DNA of 64,000 nt, taken from Anolis sagrei (Eukaryota > Chordata > Lepidosauria > Squamata > Anolidae). Below are positions 39,661 through 50,900 of the stretch, piece after piece. A program made the position numbers and the translations under genes. The notes under the pieces were generated by a model, which was not told the origin of the DNA, searched no databases, and saw only the letters and a program-made list of their open reading frames with translations. The stretch lies in contig NC_090034.1 in the NCBI RefSeq assembly GCF_037176765.1, forward strand, positions 91,872,500 through 91,936,499, read 5' to 3'. Position 1 is the stretch's first letter, and every line of letters begins with the position of its first letter.

Positions 39661-42098
39661 GTAAGAGGCGGCTTGGAGCTGGGGGTGCAAAAGGGAGCCC
39701 AGACTTCAACTTGACAAGCTTACTTTTTGGACTACAGCTCCCAGAAATCACTGGGGAAGGCTTTACTGAACTGTAGCCTTCCAGATGTGTTGGATAGGAT
39801 AATCATTGGGCAAAGAACCATATCCTCGTGGTTAAAAACATGTCATGTTTTTGGGAAGAGATGGGCAACTGTACCAGATCAGGGAGCCAGTGCAGACTGT
39901 CCAAACTGTTCAAAGAAGTGAAAAGTAAAAATAGAATTGCCCAAAACATCATTACCGGTTTTATAATAAGTAATTGGAATTAAATAGGACCGCAAGGCTT
40001 CTGCAGTGTATTTAAATGATGAATTGCTCATCTTGGAAGCTGTAGGGGAGGCTTCGTTTATTTTTGGAGAGACAAGGGGCATTCTGGGAATGTGAAAGAG
40101 CCAAGGGCCACAAAAACAGCATTCAGAGGCTGGATGTAACCCCCGGGCCAGACTGCTTAAACACAAGAAAGGGAAGGCATTTTCAGACCCAAGGGTGGAG
40201 TTAATTTCACATTTCTTTGGTAGTAATAAAGTACTGACCCAATGGCAAAAGGTAGGTGTCAGATGGTTGGACTCTCTTGGTCTCCCTCTTGACATTTTTG
40301 ATTGTAAATTTAATTTTTTTTAAAAAAAACAAAACATAACCTTAACTGAAAATGTGAAATAGCTTTTAAAAATATTTTGAAAAATTGCTGAGCAGCAGAC
40401 GTACAAGAGGGCTTATGTAGTAATGTGACCACAGCTTGGCAAATTGGTGCAGCTGCAACAATCCATGGATGTGCAATAGCGAGGGTTCCTATCTTAGTAT
40501 GTTGCCACTACAGTGCATGAACAACTGCTGTGGAATAATAGGCTTCTGCAATAGTGTCTCCAGTCTAGAAGCTCACAGTTTAGTTGAGAAGGTACCAGGA
40601 TGACCGTGTTGGCTGGATGCCCAAGGAAATGCCTCCCCCAGTCCAACGTGGGTCTGTTTCTAGGCTGTGCCTCAAAGGTGCCAAACCTTGTGCTAGCAAC
40701 TATCATGATGAAAGATTGTTTCTCTGAACCTTCCATCACCTATCAGTGAGCTGCTCTCTCAGTCTTATTCCCTTCAGTCTACTGGAACACCATCCGGGCC
40801 TTCATGATCCTTTCTGCCCTCACTTGTTTTGCTGGCGTCATTACGGGGATTCTCTCTTTCGCCCAGCTCTCCACTTCTCAGCGCTTCAATAGGTCCTTTG
40901 TGGCTGGCGTCCTGTTCTTTGTGTCTGGTAAGTGCCTTTTTCGTGTGAGTTGCCTCCTTTCCAAACCAGCTCAAACCATGTAAACAACCTAAAATAGTCT
41001 TTCTCAGCCAGGTCACCACTGAGTTGTCATTTTTGTTGTTGTTGCTGCCAGCATATTCAGTTGTTGTATCTCATCCAGCAATAATGTCCCAGGCAGGACT
41101 GAGATGATCCTAAACTGACAACCCTGCCTGATCCAATCTTGGCTATCATGATGATTTCCATTGTTTTGAAGACTAAACTGCATCCTTTTCTGTTCTCAAC
41201 TTTCTTCTCTCTCCTCCACTGTCCTACCCAGCACTGTTCATAGCTTTAGCAATGGGCCTTTACACCGGAGTCACCGTCAAATTCCTGGGCAAACGGTTTG
41301 GAGATTGGCGCTTCTCCTGGTCCTACATCTTGGGATGGGTTGCCCTCTTGTTGACTTTCTTTGCAGGTAATCCTGGTGCTTTTCACTCTTGAGAAACAGT
41401 CTTGATCCCATTAGCACTAGCCCTTCCAAAGGTGAAATGAAAGCCTGACTATTGCCCAGGCCTGTAGCGAGGGGGGGGGGGGGAGAGGGGTGTTAGGGGT
41501 TCAACCACCCCCCCCCTGAAATTTTTCAGGTTAAAAAAATAAACCTGGTTTACTCATGAATTTTAACTGGTTAACCAAATCCCCATGCTAAGTCTATGAG
41601 ACGCAATAAATTAAGAGTCCTTCCAGAACTGCAAGCACTATCTCAAGCAAATATCGACAATTTATTCACACTGTCATTACTTGCAGCAATAGCCGATGTA
41701 GTGAAGCAACCAAGTTGGGGGGGGGGGGTAGATTTGAAGGCCCTCATGAAGGAGACCAGACTTGGTGGGGGTGGTTGACAGGGGCGGAGCTGCAGGCTAT
41801 TGAAGGCTGCTCTGCCCCTGCTGTGCTCTTTGCTTCAGTGTGAGCTAAGAGGCAAGTTTCATCCCCCTCCCCGAAATTTTCAAACCCCCCCCCCAATTTT
41901 CAAAACTCCCCCCCCCCCGAAATTTTCAACCCTCCCCGAAATTTTTTTTCATGTGATGCTACAGAATTATTTCCAATGTGAAAAGAGTATATAACCTTTC
42001 ACCTTTCTGTTTTCTATCTTGCCTTCTGATCCGCAGGTATCTTTTACATGTGTGCCTACAAGATTCACAAATGCCAGCGCTTAGCTGGCATCTGCTAA
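39486..42098 (+). CDS. LIM2: LIM2, lens fibre membrane intrinsic protein (MP20)
   Basis: Complete 173-aa protein, the same length as human LIM2. Coding exons: 39486-39660, 40778-40927, 41232-41366 and 42037-42098, all GT-AG and all splitting after the first base of a codon. Start MYSFMGGGL and the family signature GLWRYC....C in the first extracellular loop match human MYSFMGGGL and GLWRYC. Later YWN..RAFMILSAL, the near-identical AIYTGVTV/GLYTGVTV then FLG.RFGDWRFSWSYILGWVA, and IFYMCAY also match. Four transmembrane segments of the PMP22/EMP/MP20/claudin family. In mammals it sits in lens fibre cell membranes and junctions, and defects cause cataract. The coding exon begins at 39473 after acceptor TTGCTTCTCCAG, so exon 1 is non-coding and lies upstream. 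Nothing is missing. Confidence 0.97.
39780..40777 (+). other. LIM2 intron between coding exons 1 and 2
   Basis: Holds no recognised repeat beyond short A/T tracts (T7/A8 near 40313-40330). Ordinary unique intron sequence. Confidence 0.5.
40778..40927 (+). CDS. LIM2: LIM2 coding exon 2 (TM2)
   Basis: 150 nt, acceptor TTCCCTTCAG, donor TCTG|GTAAGT. Reads YWNTIRAFMILSALTCFAGV and on to VAGVLFFVSG. Confidence 0.95.
41232..41366 (+). CDS. LIM2: LIM2 coding exon 3 (TM3 and TM4)
   Basis: 135 nt, acceptor CCTACCCAG, donor GCAG|GTAATC. Contains GLYTGVTVKFLG and FGDWRFSWSYILGWVALL, the most conserved part of the protein. Confidence 0.96.
41457..41955 (+). mobile_element. hAT MITE (G/C-rich end type) in LIM2 intron 3
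   Basis: Starts CAGGCCTGTAGCGAGGGG and holds TGACAGGGGCGGAGCTGCAG and TTTGCTTCAGTGTGAGCTAA. Its interior is the reverse complement of the element at 51322-52199, but without the L2 insert found there. The right terminal repeat is decayed or lost. C runs of 7-10 bases near 41885-41920. Confidence 0.75.
42037..42098 (+). CDS. LIM2: LIM2 coding exon 4 (C-terminus)
   Basis: 62 nt including TAA at 42096-42098. Acceptor TGATCCGCAG. Encodes IFYMCAYKIHKCQRLAGIC. Confidence 0.95.
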
Positions 42099-42561
42099 CT
42101 GTAGAGAATGCACTGAAACAGAATGTATGAGTTGCATCTGAAAAACCAGGGACATGGAAAGGGATGGAAATGCTTCCAGAAAAACACCAACCATTCAAGA
42201 CTATAATGTTTACAGACAAACACATCCCTTGACCTGTTTTCTGGTGTAGCGTGGAGACAAACAGCATAGTCTGGTGGTCCATGATTTGAATTTCATCTCA
42301 GCTTTTGTACTCACTGGGTGATTTTGTTACTCCCTTCTTTCACCTTGTCTGGAATCTAAGAACAATAATACTGACTGATCTAGGCTCTGCATATGAAGTG
42401 CTTGGAGAAGGAGCCTCCCCAGAATAAAAATGAATATGACGGCATAGAAAGATAAACTGGAAGCACAACACTTTGAGTTATTTTTAATAATGTTGATATT
42501 TCCCTCAAATGATTGTACTTTTTCAGGTTCATTATTTAAATGTTAAGTTTTAAAAATCTTA

Positions 42562-42567
42562 AATAAA
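42562..42567 (+). terminator. LIM2: Probable LIM2 poly(A) signal
   Basis: AATAAA about 460 nt after the LIM2 stop, followed by a T-rich stretch. Another AATAAA lies at 42423-42428 and could serve as well. Confidence 0.5.
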
Positions 42568-42773
42568 ATATTTTTTAAAAACACCTCTGTCTAATAGCAA
42601 TAGTCATCTATTTGAAAATAAAGGACATTAGCCTTAAATTACAAGCATGCCAAGATTTGCATGGATCAAAGCTGTGGTGTCCCTGGAAATGTAGTTGCAT
42701 TTTCTCCTATTCTTGTTTTGCCAAATAGTACCGGTGCCTCCCCAAACTATATCTCCCATGGTTCCACAACAGG

Positions 42774-43366
42774 CAGGGGTAAACTAAGGCCCGCGAGCTG
42801 GATACGGCCCTCTGGGCCCTTATGTCCGGCCCTCAAAATTTGCCCCGTTGTCTGAGCCTAAGGATGTGGCAGCCTGCTGCGTCCTTATGCCAAAAAGATG
42901 TGGGAGGAAGGCATGCAGCGGTTGGGAGCCCTCTAGAGTCCTCTCAGTCACCATGTGTGTTCCATGGGCCCTCCATCCGCCATAAGGACAAGGCGAGTGG
43001 TTCTGTCCCAATGCTGGGAGAAGCCCAGCATGAAGAAGGAAGCAGGTGATGAGTGGAGCTGCTCCAAAGCTGCCTCGTCTATCACTTGATTCCCCCTTCT
43101 CCCGACATCAGGACAAGACAAGGCCTGTCCTGATGCCAGGAAAAGCATTACCTGGGTGAGGAGGCAAGTGGCGGGCGAAGCAGCTCCAAAACTCCCTCAC
43201 CTGCTCCTTGCTCTTACATCTCCCAGAGTCAGCAAAAAGCAAGGCTCCATCCAGATGCTGGCAAAAGGGAGAAGCAGGCAGGGGCCGAGGGACCTCCAAA
43301 GCATCACCTTTCTCCCAGCATAAGGACTGGGTGAGCAGCCCCATCCTTATGCTGGGAGGAAAGCCT
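42774..43366. mobile_element. hAT-like element with internal degenerate tandem repeat
   Basis: Left end CAGGGGTAAACTAAGGCCCG resembles the CAGGGGTCCTCAAACT family. The interior repeats a unit of about 130-160 bp with ATAAGGACAAGGCGAGTGG, CCAATGCTGGGAGAAGCC, AGGACAAGACAAGGCCTGTC and ATAAGGACTGGGTGAGC. The right end is not resolved. Confidence 0.5.
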
Positions 43367-43572
43367 GAGGGTGATCCTAACTGTGAGATCTGTTCAAAAG
43401 TGGAACTCTCTGCCCCGGGGTGTGGTGGAGGCTTCTTCTTTGGAGGATTTTAAGCTGAGGCTGTATGGCCATCTGTCGGGGGTGCTTTGCATGAGATTTT
43501 CCTGCTTCTTGGAAGGAGATTGTACTGGATGGCCCACAAGTCTCTTCCAACTCTTTGATTCTATGATTCCAT
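43367..43572 (+). mobile_element. CR1 LINE 3' end
   Basis: TCCTAACTGTGAGATCTGTT, AACTCTCTGCCCCGGGGTGT and CTGTATGGCCATCTGTCGGG, ending in CTATGATTC. Confidence 0.85.
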
Positions 43573-43589
43573 TATACTGCTATAGGAAT

Positions 43590-43745
43590 AATTAGGTCTT
43601 CTGGCCTGCCCCTCCTGACCTGACCTCACCCTGCCCCTCCTGCCCCCAACCCAGCCCCGCCTCTTTCATGGCCCACCCCACTCCCAGTCCCACCCCCTTC
43701 TGGGCCCACCCCACCCTCCCTCCTGGCCAGTCCCAGGGCAAAAAA
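43590..43745. repeat. C-rich degenerate repeat
   Basis: CCTGCCCCTCCTG and CCCACCCCA phrases repeat with 10-20-bp spacing. Low complexity, no coding meaning. Confidence 0.5.
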
Positions 43746-43804
43746 GGGATGTTCCATAGATATATATACACCTCACTTGCCTCATTTCTACAAACCTCTG
43801 AACA

Positions 43805-43905
43805 AATCTCTGAGGATGCCTGCCATAGATGCAGGCAAAACATCAGGCGAGAATGCTCCTGGAACATAGCCGTACAGCCCAAAACACTCAAAACAACCCT
43901 ATGAC
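43805..43905. mobile_element. Fold-back repeat, one arm
   Basis: CTGAGGATGCCTGCCATAGA, GAGAATGCTCCTGGAACATA and AAACACTCAAAACAACCCTA match the right arm of the fold-back family. Confidence 0.65.
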
Positions 43906-44167
43906 TAGAATCCTGGAATATAGGATTTCACGTAGTAGTTAGAATTCTCTGCCAGTAAATTTTAGTGCTTCACCAAACTACAAATCCCATGATTCCACAG
44001 TTAACATGAACATAACATCACAGGACTATTATTCTGTAGAATGCAAGTGAATCAGGTTTCAGATAAAGCATAGAATGCCACCAGCCTTAATATAACAACA
44101 CAGTAGTACAGATACATACTATGAAACAGATAAAGAGCACAATCCATTTTGTAGAATATCATATGTA

Positions 44168-44436
44168 ATTTTTTTCCATGTCAGGAGTGACTTGAGAAAC
44201 TGCAAGTCATTTCTGGTGTGAGAGAATTGACCATCTGTAAGGACGTTGCCTAAGTGATGCCTGGATGTTTTGATGTTTTACCATCCTTGAGGGAGGCTTC
44301 TCTCATGTTCCCACATGGGGAGCTGGAGCTCACATGGGGAGCTCATCCATGCTCTCCCTACATTTGAACCACCGACCTGTCTGTCTTCAGTCCTGCTGGC
44401 ACAAGGGTTTAACCCACTACACCACCAGGGGATTCA
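44168..44436 (-). mobile_element. tRNA-derived SINE (second family), minus strand
   Basis: Tail CATGTCAGGAGTGACTTGAG, body TTTACCATCCTTGAGGGAGG, box B reverse complement in CATTTGAACCACCGACCTGT, head GGTTTAACCCACTACACCAC. Confidence 0.87.
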
Positions 44437-44449
44437 TTAAATGTAAATA

Positions 44450-45300
44450 TGTCTGAAACATAAAAAGATGGGTGGGGCTGAATTCGTTAGTGTTTTTGAA
44501 AAACAGCAGCTTTAATCCTCGGATTAAATCCTTATCTTCAAGGCAATATTGGAGTACAGATAGTTCTGGCAGCAAGGAATAACCTTTAGCAAGTGATTAA
44601 TCAAGGGCTGCTAATGCCGAGGGCCAGAAAAAGTCCAAAAAAAGCATCTCACACCAACAACATCTACATGCATCTTCTGTGCAGAGGAATTCTGAAGCTG
44701 GAACAAGGCAAATAAAAGCAGACTTTGAGCAAAATGGGTTTGCAACCAGAAATTATCCTTATCATACCACTTTTTCCTCAGTCTTGGACTCAATGCAGCT
44801 TATTTTAAAAAAGCACAGCATACAGAAATGTAATTGAGCTGTCAGAAAGCCAGCATAGTGTAGTAGTTTTGAGCATTGTATGCAACTCCGGAGAACGGGA
44901 TTTGAATCCTTGCTCAGCCATGAAACCCACTGGGAGATCTTGAGCAAGTTAGCTTCCAAACAAGGCAATAGCAAACCTCTTCTGAACAAATCTTGCCATA
45001 TGATGGGTCGCCTTACAGCCACCACAGGTTGGAAACAACTCCAAGGCACACAAGAAGAACTAAATGCAAAGGAAAGTATTTAGGAAAGGGATTTCCTAAA
45101 GCAGCCAGCAAGAAGGCTGTCTTCTGGGTTCCCACAAAAAGATAAGGGTGGTGGTTCAGGGAGAAGGGCCTCTTCAGAAACATCTTGAAGAATGGACAGA
45201 TTCATATGGGAGAATAATATCCTTCAAATAACCATGGCCAGAGTCAGACAAAGCAGAATGCTCTGCTCTGTCTTCTCCCAATGCTCTGCTCTTCTCCCAT
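44450..45300. other. Intergenic stretch between LIM2 and the NKG7-like gene
   Basis: No exon supported. 44840-45060 (CAGCATAGTGTAGTAG, CTCCGGAGAACGGGATTTGA, AACTCCAAGGCACACAAGAA) looks like an old tRNA-derived SINE of a third type, but the match is weak. Confidence 0.35.
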
Positions 45301-45317
45301 GTGAATCTGCCCAAGCT

Positions 45318-45438
45318 CCTTCTTTGGAAGCTTTTAAACAGAGGCTGGATGGCCATCTATCGGGGGTGCTTTGAATACAACTTTCCTGCTTCTTGGCAGA
45401 ATGGGGTTGGACTGGATGGCCCATGAGGTCTGTTATCT
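45318..45438 (+). mobile_element. CR1 LINE 3' end fragment
   Basis: TTTAAACAGAGGCTGGATGG, CTATCGGGGGTGCTTTGAAT and GGTTGGACTGGATGGCCCAT. Confidence 0.8.
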
Positions 45439-45461
45439 TGAATCCTGGAGTTCATTCGTGG

Positions 45462-45555
45462 CATGCCAGCTGTCATAGATGCAGGGGAAATGTCAGGAGA
45501 GAATCCTTCTGGAACATGGCCATACAGCTCGAAAAACTTACAGCAACCTAATGGG
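45462..45555. mobile_element. Fold-back repeat, one arm
   Basis: GGCATGCCAGCTGTCATAGA, GAATCCTTCTGGAACATGGC and AAACTTACAGCAACCTAATG. Confidence 0.6.
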
Positions 45556-46109
45556 GTTGGAATCTGCTCACATAAGAATGCAACTATGTGAAGAAAGATG
45601 TGGCATGCTTTCCAAAGATTAGAAGAGATCAGCACTCTTTCCATTGTTGGCTGCCCTGAATCTGATTGGTTGGAATCCCTGCAGGTGGCTGGTTGGAATT
45701 CCCACACTTGGCACTGGATGGGACAGTGGTGGTCACCGAAGTAACTGTCCTTGATTTCAGGAAGAGAACACTCTTTTGCCATCGTCCCCTTTTTCCCAAA
45801 ATGCTACATCGAAATACAGAAAGGTGTGGCTGAGGGAGAACCTCTTCTGGGAGGAAAAAGTGGGGAAGGGATTATCCTCATTCTTAAGGCTTCCATGAGA
45901 AAGAATACAATTTGAGGAGAACGGCTTGTTTTCTGCTTGACTCTTATTTGCAGTCATCCCACATCATGTGGCACCTCAGTCTACAAAGCATGGCTGGAGT
46001 CTGTCTCCCATTCCCACAAGATATCATTTCCAGGAGCTTTTCAGCCCTGCCTGTTCTCTAGTCCAATGTCTAAGCCACCATCTCAGATTTCTAAGACTCC
46101 TCGAGAAAC

Positions 46110-46119
46110 CCAGCAACCC

Positions 46120-46156
<37 letters not shown>

Positions 46157-46166
46157 TAGATAGATA
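46110..46166. repeat. (GATA)n microsatellite
   Basis: About 13 GATA/TAGA repeats in a row, lightly interrupted at the right end. Confidence 0.95.
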
Positions 46167-46374
46167 ATGTGGATAGATTCATAGATACTCCGTGTGTAAT
46201 AATGAAAATAGTGATCACATCTGGATCCAGGTTTTAAGACAGTTCCTGTGTGCCTTTAAAATCCACACAGCTTTGGAGACTTTTTCTCACAGCAGGAAAA
46301 AAATGCTAAAATTATATACTGTTTATTTCACAAATGAAATTAATGAAGAATCAGATTCTATTTATCCTAAAGCA

Positions 46375-46940
46375 CAGTGGTTCCCAACCTGTGGTCCGTG
46401 GAACTAAAATATGGGCCTCAGCCTCATTGTTACTACACTGTAGTAACAATGGCTTCAAACTACAAGAAAGGAGATTCCATCTGAACATTTCGAAGAGTGT
46501 GGTGGAGGCTCCTCCTTTGGAGGCTTTTAAACAGAGGATGGATGGCCATCTGTTGGTGGTGCTTTGAATGCAATTTTCCTGCTTCTTGGAAGGTGTTTGG
46601 ACTGGATGGCACATGAGGTCTCTTCCAACTCTATGATTCTATGTTGCAATGAAAGCGACAGGTTTTACAAAACCCTCTTATAGTGCCGAGGCTTCTTAAA
46701 TATGGTTTTCTGTGGGTGAGCAGATTGTGACTACTGGATGGCATATGTTCTGTATCAGAAATTAGAGCTGATGTGGTCTCTCCAATGCAATTTTTAGCAC
46801 CCCAAATAACCAAACCAAATCTAAAGTTGACCAAAAACCAATTTGTAACCCTTTTGGTACTAATGTTGGAAAGTGGTCCCTCGTCAAAGTGTTCCCTGGT
46901 CAAGAGGTCCATGGTAAAAAAAAAAGGTTGGGAACCACTG
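46375..46940. mobile_element. hAT element, 566 bp, with nested CR1
   Basis: Ends CAGTGGTTCCCAACCTGTGG and GGTTGGGAACCACTG. Target duplication CTAAAGCA/CTATAGCA (46367-46374, 46941-46948). A CR1 3' end sits inside at 46440-46645. The remaining interior (AATTAGAGCTGATGTGGTCT, GTACTAATGTTGGAAAGTGG) has no open transposase frame. Confidence 0.88.
46445..46645 (+). mobile_element. CR1 LINE 3' end nested in hAT
   Basis: AACAATGGCTTCAAACTACA, GGAGATTCCATCTGAACATT, then a deletion to GAGTGTGGTGGAGGCTCCTC and GGATGGCCATCTGTTGG, ending in TCTATGATTCTATG. Confidence 0.85.
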
Positions 46941-46959
46941 CTATAGCACAATTCTATAG

Positions 46960-46996
<37 letters not shown>

Positions 46997-46998
46997 GG
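46960..46998. repeat. (CT)n microsatellite
   Basis: CTCTCTCTCT with a single TTT interruption. Confidence 0.95.
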
Positions 46999-47087
46999 AA
47001 GTTAGCTTGGATTTTATAGAGAGCGTATGAATGAGAGATCTTCTAGAGAATCTGCTATTGTCGGTTCTGCACATGTCTTGCAATACG

Positions 47088-47400
47088 TGAGAGGAAGTCA
47101 TAGGGAGGAGGGAGCAAGCTTGTTTTCTGCTGCCCTGGAGACTAGGACGCAGAACAATGGCTTCAAACTACAGGAAAGGAGATTCCATCTGAACATTAGG
47201 AAGAACTTCCTGACTGTGAGAGCTGTTCAGCAGTGGAACTCTCTGCCCCGGAGTGTGGTGGAAGCTCCTTCTTTAGAAGCTTTTAAACAGAGCCTGGATG
47301 GCCATCTGTTGGGGGTGCTTTGAATTTTATTTTCCTGCTTCTTGGCAGGGGGTTGGACTGGGTGGCCCATGAGGTCTCTTCCAACTCTATGATTCTATGA
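47088..47400 (+). mobile_element. CR1 LINE 3' end
   Basis: An open frame of about 75 codons remains (LFSAALETRTQNNGFKLQER, QQWNSLPRSVVEAPSLEAFK), so this is one of the youngest CR1 copies here. Ends CTTCCAACTCTATGATTCTA. Confidence 0.9.
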
Positions 47401-47431
47401 ACATGACTTTCTTGATTGACTTGATCCACTC

Positions 47432-47492
47432 ATGCTGCAGCCTTCCTCTTTCTTCCAATTTACCGAGTATCACTGTCTTTTCAGTACGCCAG
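47432..47492 (+). CDS. Possible first coding exon of the NKG7-like gene (weak)
   Basis: ATG at 47432 opens 20 codons (MLQPSSFFQF...) that end in phase 1 at CCAG|GTAATC, which would join the 47815 exon in frame. Against it, TM1 would be unusually polar and the Gly-Gly pattern of the family is missing. Confidence 0.2.
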
Positions 47493-47814
47493 GTAATCTC
47501 ATGATACGTGGTGTACTGGTGGCCTTAACCGAGCCATTTTATCTAGCAGGGTTGCAATTTAACAAGAGCTTTGAAAGCAGTGTTTTTTAAAGATTGCAGT
47601 GCCTAGAATAACCTGTTAGCCCCTTCTGTGACAACTGGAGGGTTTTGTGAATTGTCTTCCAAGAAAGTAACACTTCCGAGCTCCATTAATGATGCTGCCT
47701 CTGCCCCTTCACACAGAGAACATGCCTTGAGAGACACAAGTAGCGTGGAGTCACAGCAAGCAAACCCATTCTTGTCAGATCCCTTGAAGTTCAGCAGTGG
47801 GATTTGCTCTGCAG

Positions 47815-47952
47815 GTAGTCTCGTGGTGCAGTTCACTTCGCTGAGTACGTCTTACTGGATGCTGGAATCTACCCGCAAAGGACTGGTCCATGGTGGACTC
47901 TGGAGGATCTGCTTGGGTCCAACATGCACTTTCTATCGGTTCCATTTATTAG
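47815..47952 (+). CDS. NKG7: NKG7-like exon: first extracellular loop
   Basis: 138 nt. Acceptor GATTTGCTCTGCAG, donor TTAG|GTAAGA. Reads [15 protein letters not shown] and [12 protein letters not shown], the loop signature of the family. The frame is open upstream to 47628, but no family-like start is present there. Confidence 0.75.
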
Positions 47953-50900
47953 GTAAGACCTCTCCCACTGTATGCCTTGAAGTCATTGAAGACTTATGGT
48001 GACTTTCATGGAGTATTCTGAAGCTGAGAAAGTGTGACTTGCCCAAGGGCTAAGCAGGGATTTCAATCCTGTTCTCTAAAATCATAGTCCAAGATATATA
48101 TTTCATTATGCCACACTGGTTCCACTAGATGTATGTGTCAATGAACAGATATATGTCAATTAATCAATTGATTAATATAATTGATTAATATGATATGATA
48201 TAATTATATTAATTGATTAATATAATTGATTAATATGATAATATGATATGATAATATGATATGATATAATATGATATGATATAATTGATTAATATTAATA
48301 TAATTGATTAATATGTCAATTAATCAATTGACCCAATTGATCAATCAGTCTTTATTATGGTTTATGACCAGTCCTTAAACAAATACCAGATTAATTGAAA
48401 TAGAAGAAGCTTTATGCATATGGAATTTTATAGTGTTTTCCTTTCCAATTTACCGCCCCCAAATACAACTACAATTTTGAAAAAAAAAGTTTTGTATGAA
48501 AGGCCTGTGTTATTATTTTCTCCAATGACCTCAAGGTGGCATCTATTCATATTTCTGCACTGTAGAATGAATGGAGTTTAATACCACTGTAACTGCCATG
48601 GTTCAATGCTATGGAATTACAGGAAGTGTAGTTTTACAAGATCTTTAGCCTTCTCTGCCAAGGACTGCTGGTGTCTCACCAAACTACAACTTCCAGGATT
48701 CCATAGCATTTAGTCATGTCTGTTAAAGTGATGCTGGGCTGCATTAATACTACAGTGTAGCTGCATCATTTCACTTTAACCTTATAACAGTCTTTTATGT
48801 CGACTTAGTTTGAGAAATACGGAATGACCCCAGATTACGCAGTGCACTTTGTGGTTCACTGCTCTAGAATCTAGATCTTCTGAGTCCCTCACCAGTGTAC
48901 CCCATTGCTTCTAATCAATATATACCCCATAGCCACCCATCATGACCTCAGTGCCCCCGAGGACTCTATGGCCCCAAGGGGTGTGTAGTTCAGTGTGTGG
49001 GTCAATGTCACCACATTTTACGGTTTTGCACCAAGGAGAGGGATCTTTCCAACATGAGGTGACCCAGAATTGACTTCTGTGTCGATGGATACAATGGTCA
49101 AACATGGAAGGTTTAACCAAGTTCCATATAATGAACCATTTTATATCTGTGGAGAATCAGAGGAAGAAGATATTGCACATGTACTGTTTAGTTGTAACTT
49201 GTACAAGAAATAGAGAAACCAATACATTGGGCCATATAGCTATATAAATAAAAATGTATTGTTCGTTTGTGGGATTAACATAACTCAAAAACCACTGGAC
49301 GAATTGCCGCCAAATTTGGCTGCAAGACACCTACTAACCCAAGGAGTGACCATCACTCAAAAAATTGATTTTGTCATTTAGGAGTTGTAGTTGCTGGGAT
49401 TTATAGTTCACCTACAATCAAAGAGCATTCTGAACTCCACCAATGATGGAATTGAACCAAACATGGCACACAGGACTCCCATGACCAACAGAAAATACTG
49501 GGTTTGGTGGGCATTGATCTTGAGTTTGGGACTTTTAGTTCACCTACACTCAGAGAGCAATGTGAACTCAATGATGGATCTGGACCAAACTTGGCACGAA
49601 TATTCCATATGCTCAAATATGAACACAGATATAGTTTGGGGAAAATAGACCTTAATATTTGGGAGTTGTAGTTACTGGGATTTATAGTTCGCCTACAATC
49701 AAAGAGCATTCCGAACCCCACCAATGACAGATTTGGGGCAAACTTCCCACACAGAACCCCCATGACCAACAGAAAATACTTAAGGCCATCCAGTCCAACT
49801 CCCTTCACCAGGGCAAGAAAATGTAATCAGAGCCCTCCTAACAAGCCATCTAGCCATTCATATAGACAGATAGATATGATTCACACACACACAGATACAG
49901 TATCATAGATTTGAAAGGGACCCCTAAAGAAGAACAATTATATGTTGCATGTTCCGGAGTAGGCAAACCAGACAATCTCCACATCAACACTGACAAAGGA
50001 ACAGCAAGAAATGCTATTTACCCACAAGCATAAAGAAGTAACATATATTAGAAACTAACACTTTCTCATTACGTATCCAGATCACCACACTGGGCCACAG
50101 CAACACGTGGCAGGGGATGGCTAGTCTATATAAATAAAAATGTAATGTTTGTTTGTGGGATTAATATAACTCAAAAACCACTGGATGTACTGACACCAAA
50201 TTTGGACACAATACACTTATCAGGCCAACAAGTGACCATCACTCATAAAAACACTGAAAAACACAGCGGAAGGGAATTAAAATGCCCAAAAAAAGCAAAA
50301 AAGCAGTGCATATGCAAAAATGACTCCCCGACAAACAAAACACACAATAGCATATCTACACCCTCTTCTGGACTACAGCTCCCAGCATCCCTTTGACCAG
50401 GCCCTTTAGGAGAGGATGATCCAAATGCAAAGCTTCCAAGATGCAAGCTTTCTTCTCCTTGGATTTCTTTGAGAGCATTCCAATCCCTGCATATTTTCAA
50501 TTTCCTATTCCTGGACTGCAACTCCCAACAATCCTCCAGACAGATAGATTACATGGAGATAGATAGGTAAGTAGAGAGATAGATTGATCAGGAGGACTGC
50601 TGGGAGTTGCAATCCAAGAATAGGTAGAGAAGGAAGAAAAGGGAGAAATGGGAAGGGGAAAAAAGGGGGGAGGAAGGGAAGAGGAAGAGAAGGAAGAAAG
50701 GAGAGAAGGAAAGAAAGAAAGGAAAGGAAAGGAAAGGAAGGAAAGAGGGAGGGAAGGAAGGAGAGAAAGAGGAAGGCTAGCCATAGCATCACGTGGCGGG
50801 CACAGCTAGTTATTAATAAAACACATTTAGATCTGTATATTAAAATGACATCTTTATTGGCTGGCCAGAATGCTAAAATAACATACAGAATGCCCCTTTT

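Noticed and set aside
47628-47814. ATG-initiated extension of the first NKG7-like exon
   Set aside because: The 62 residues are polar and do not resemble the family N-terminus, and an acceptor sits at 47813-47814.
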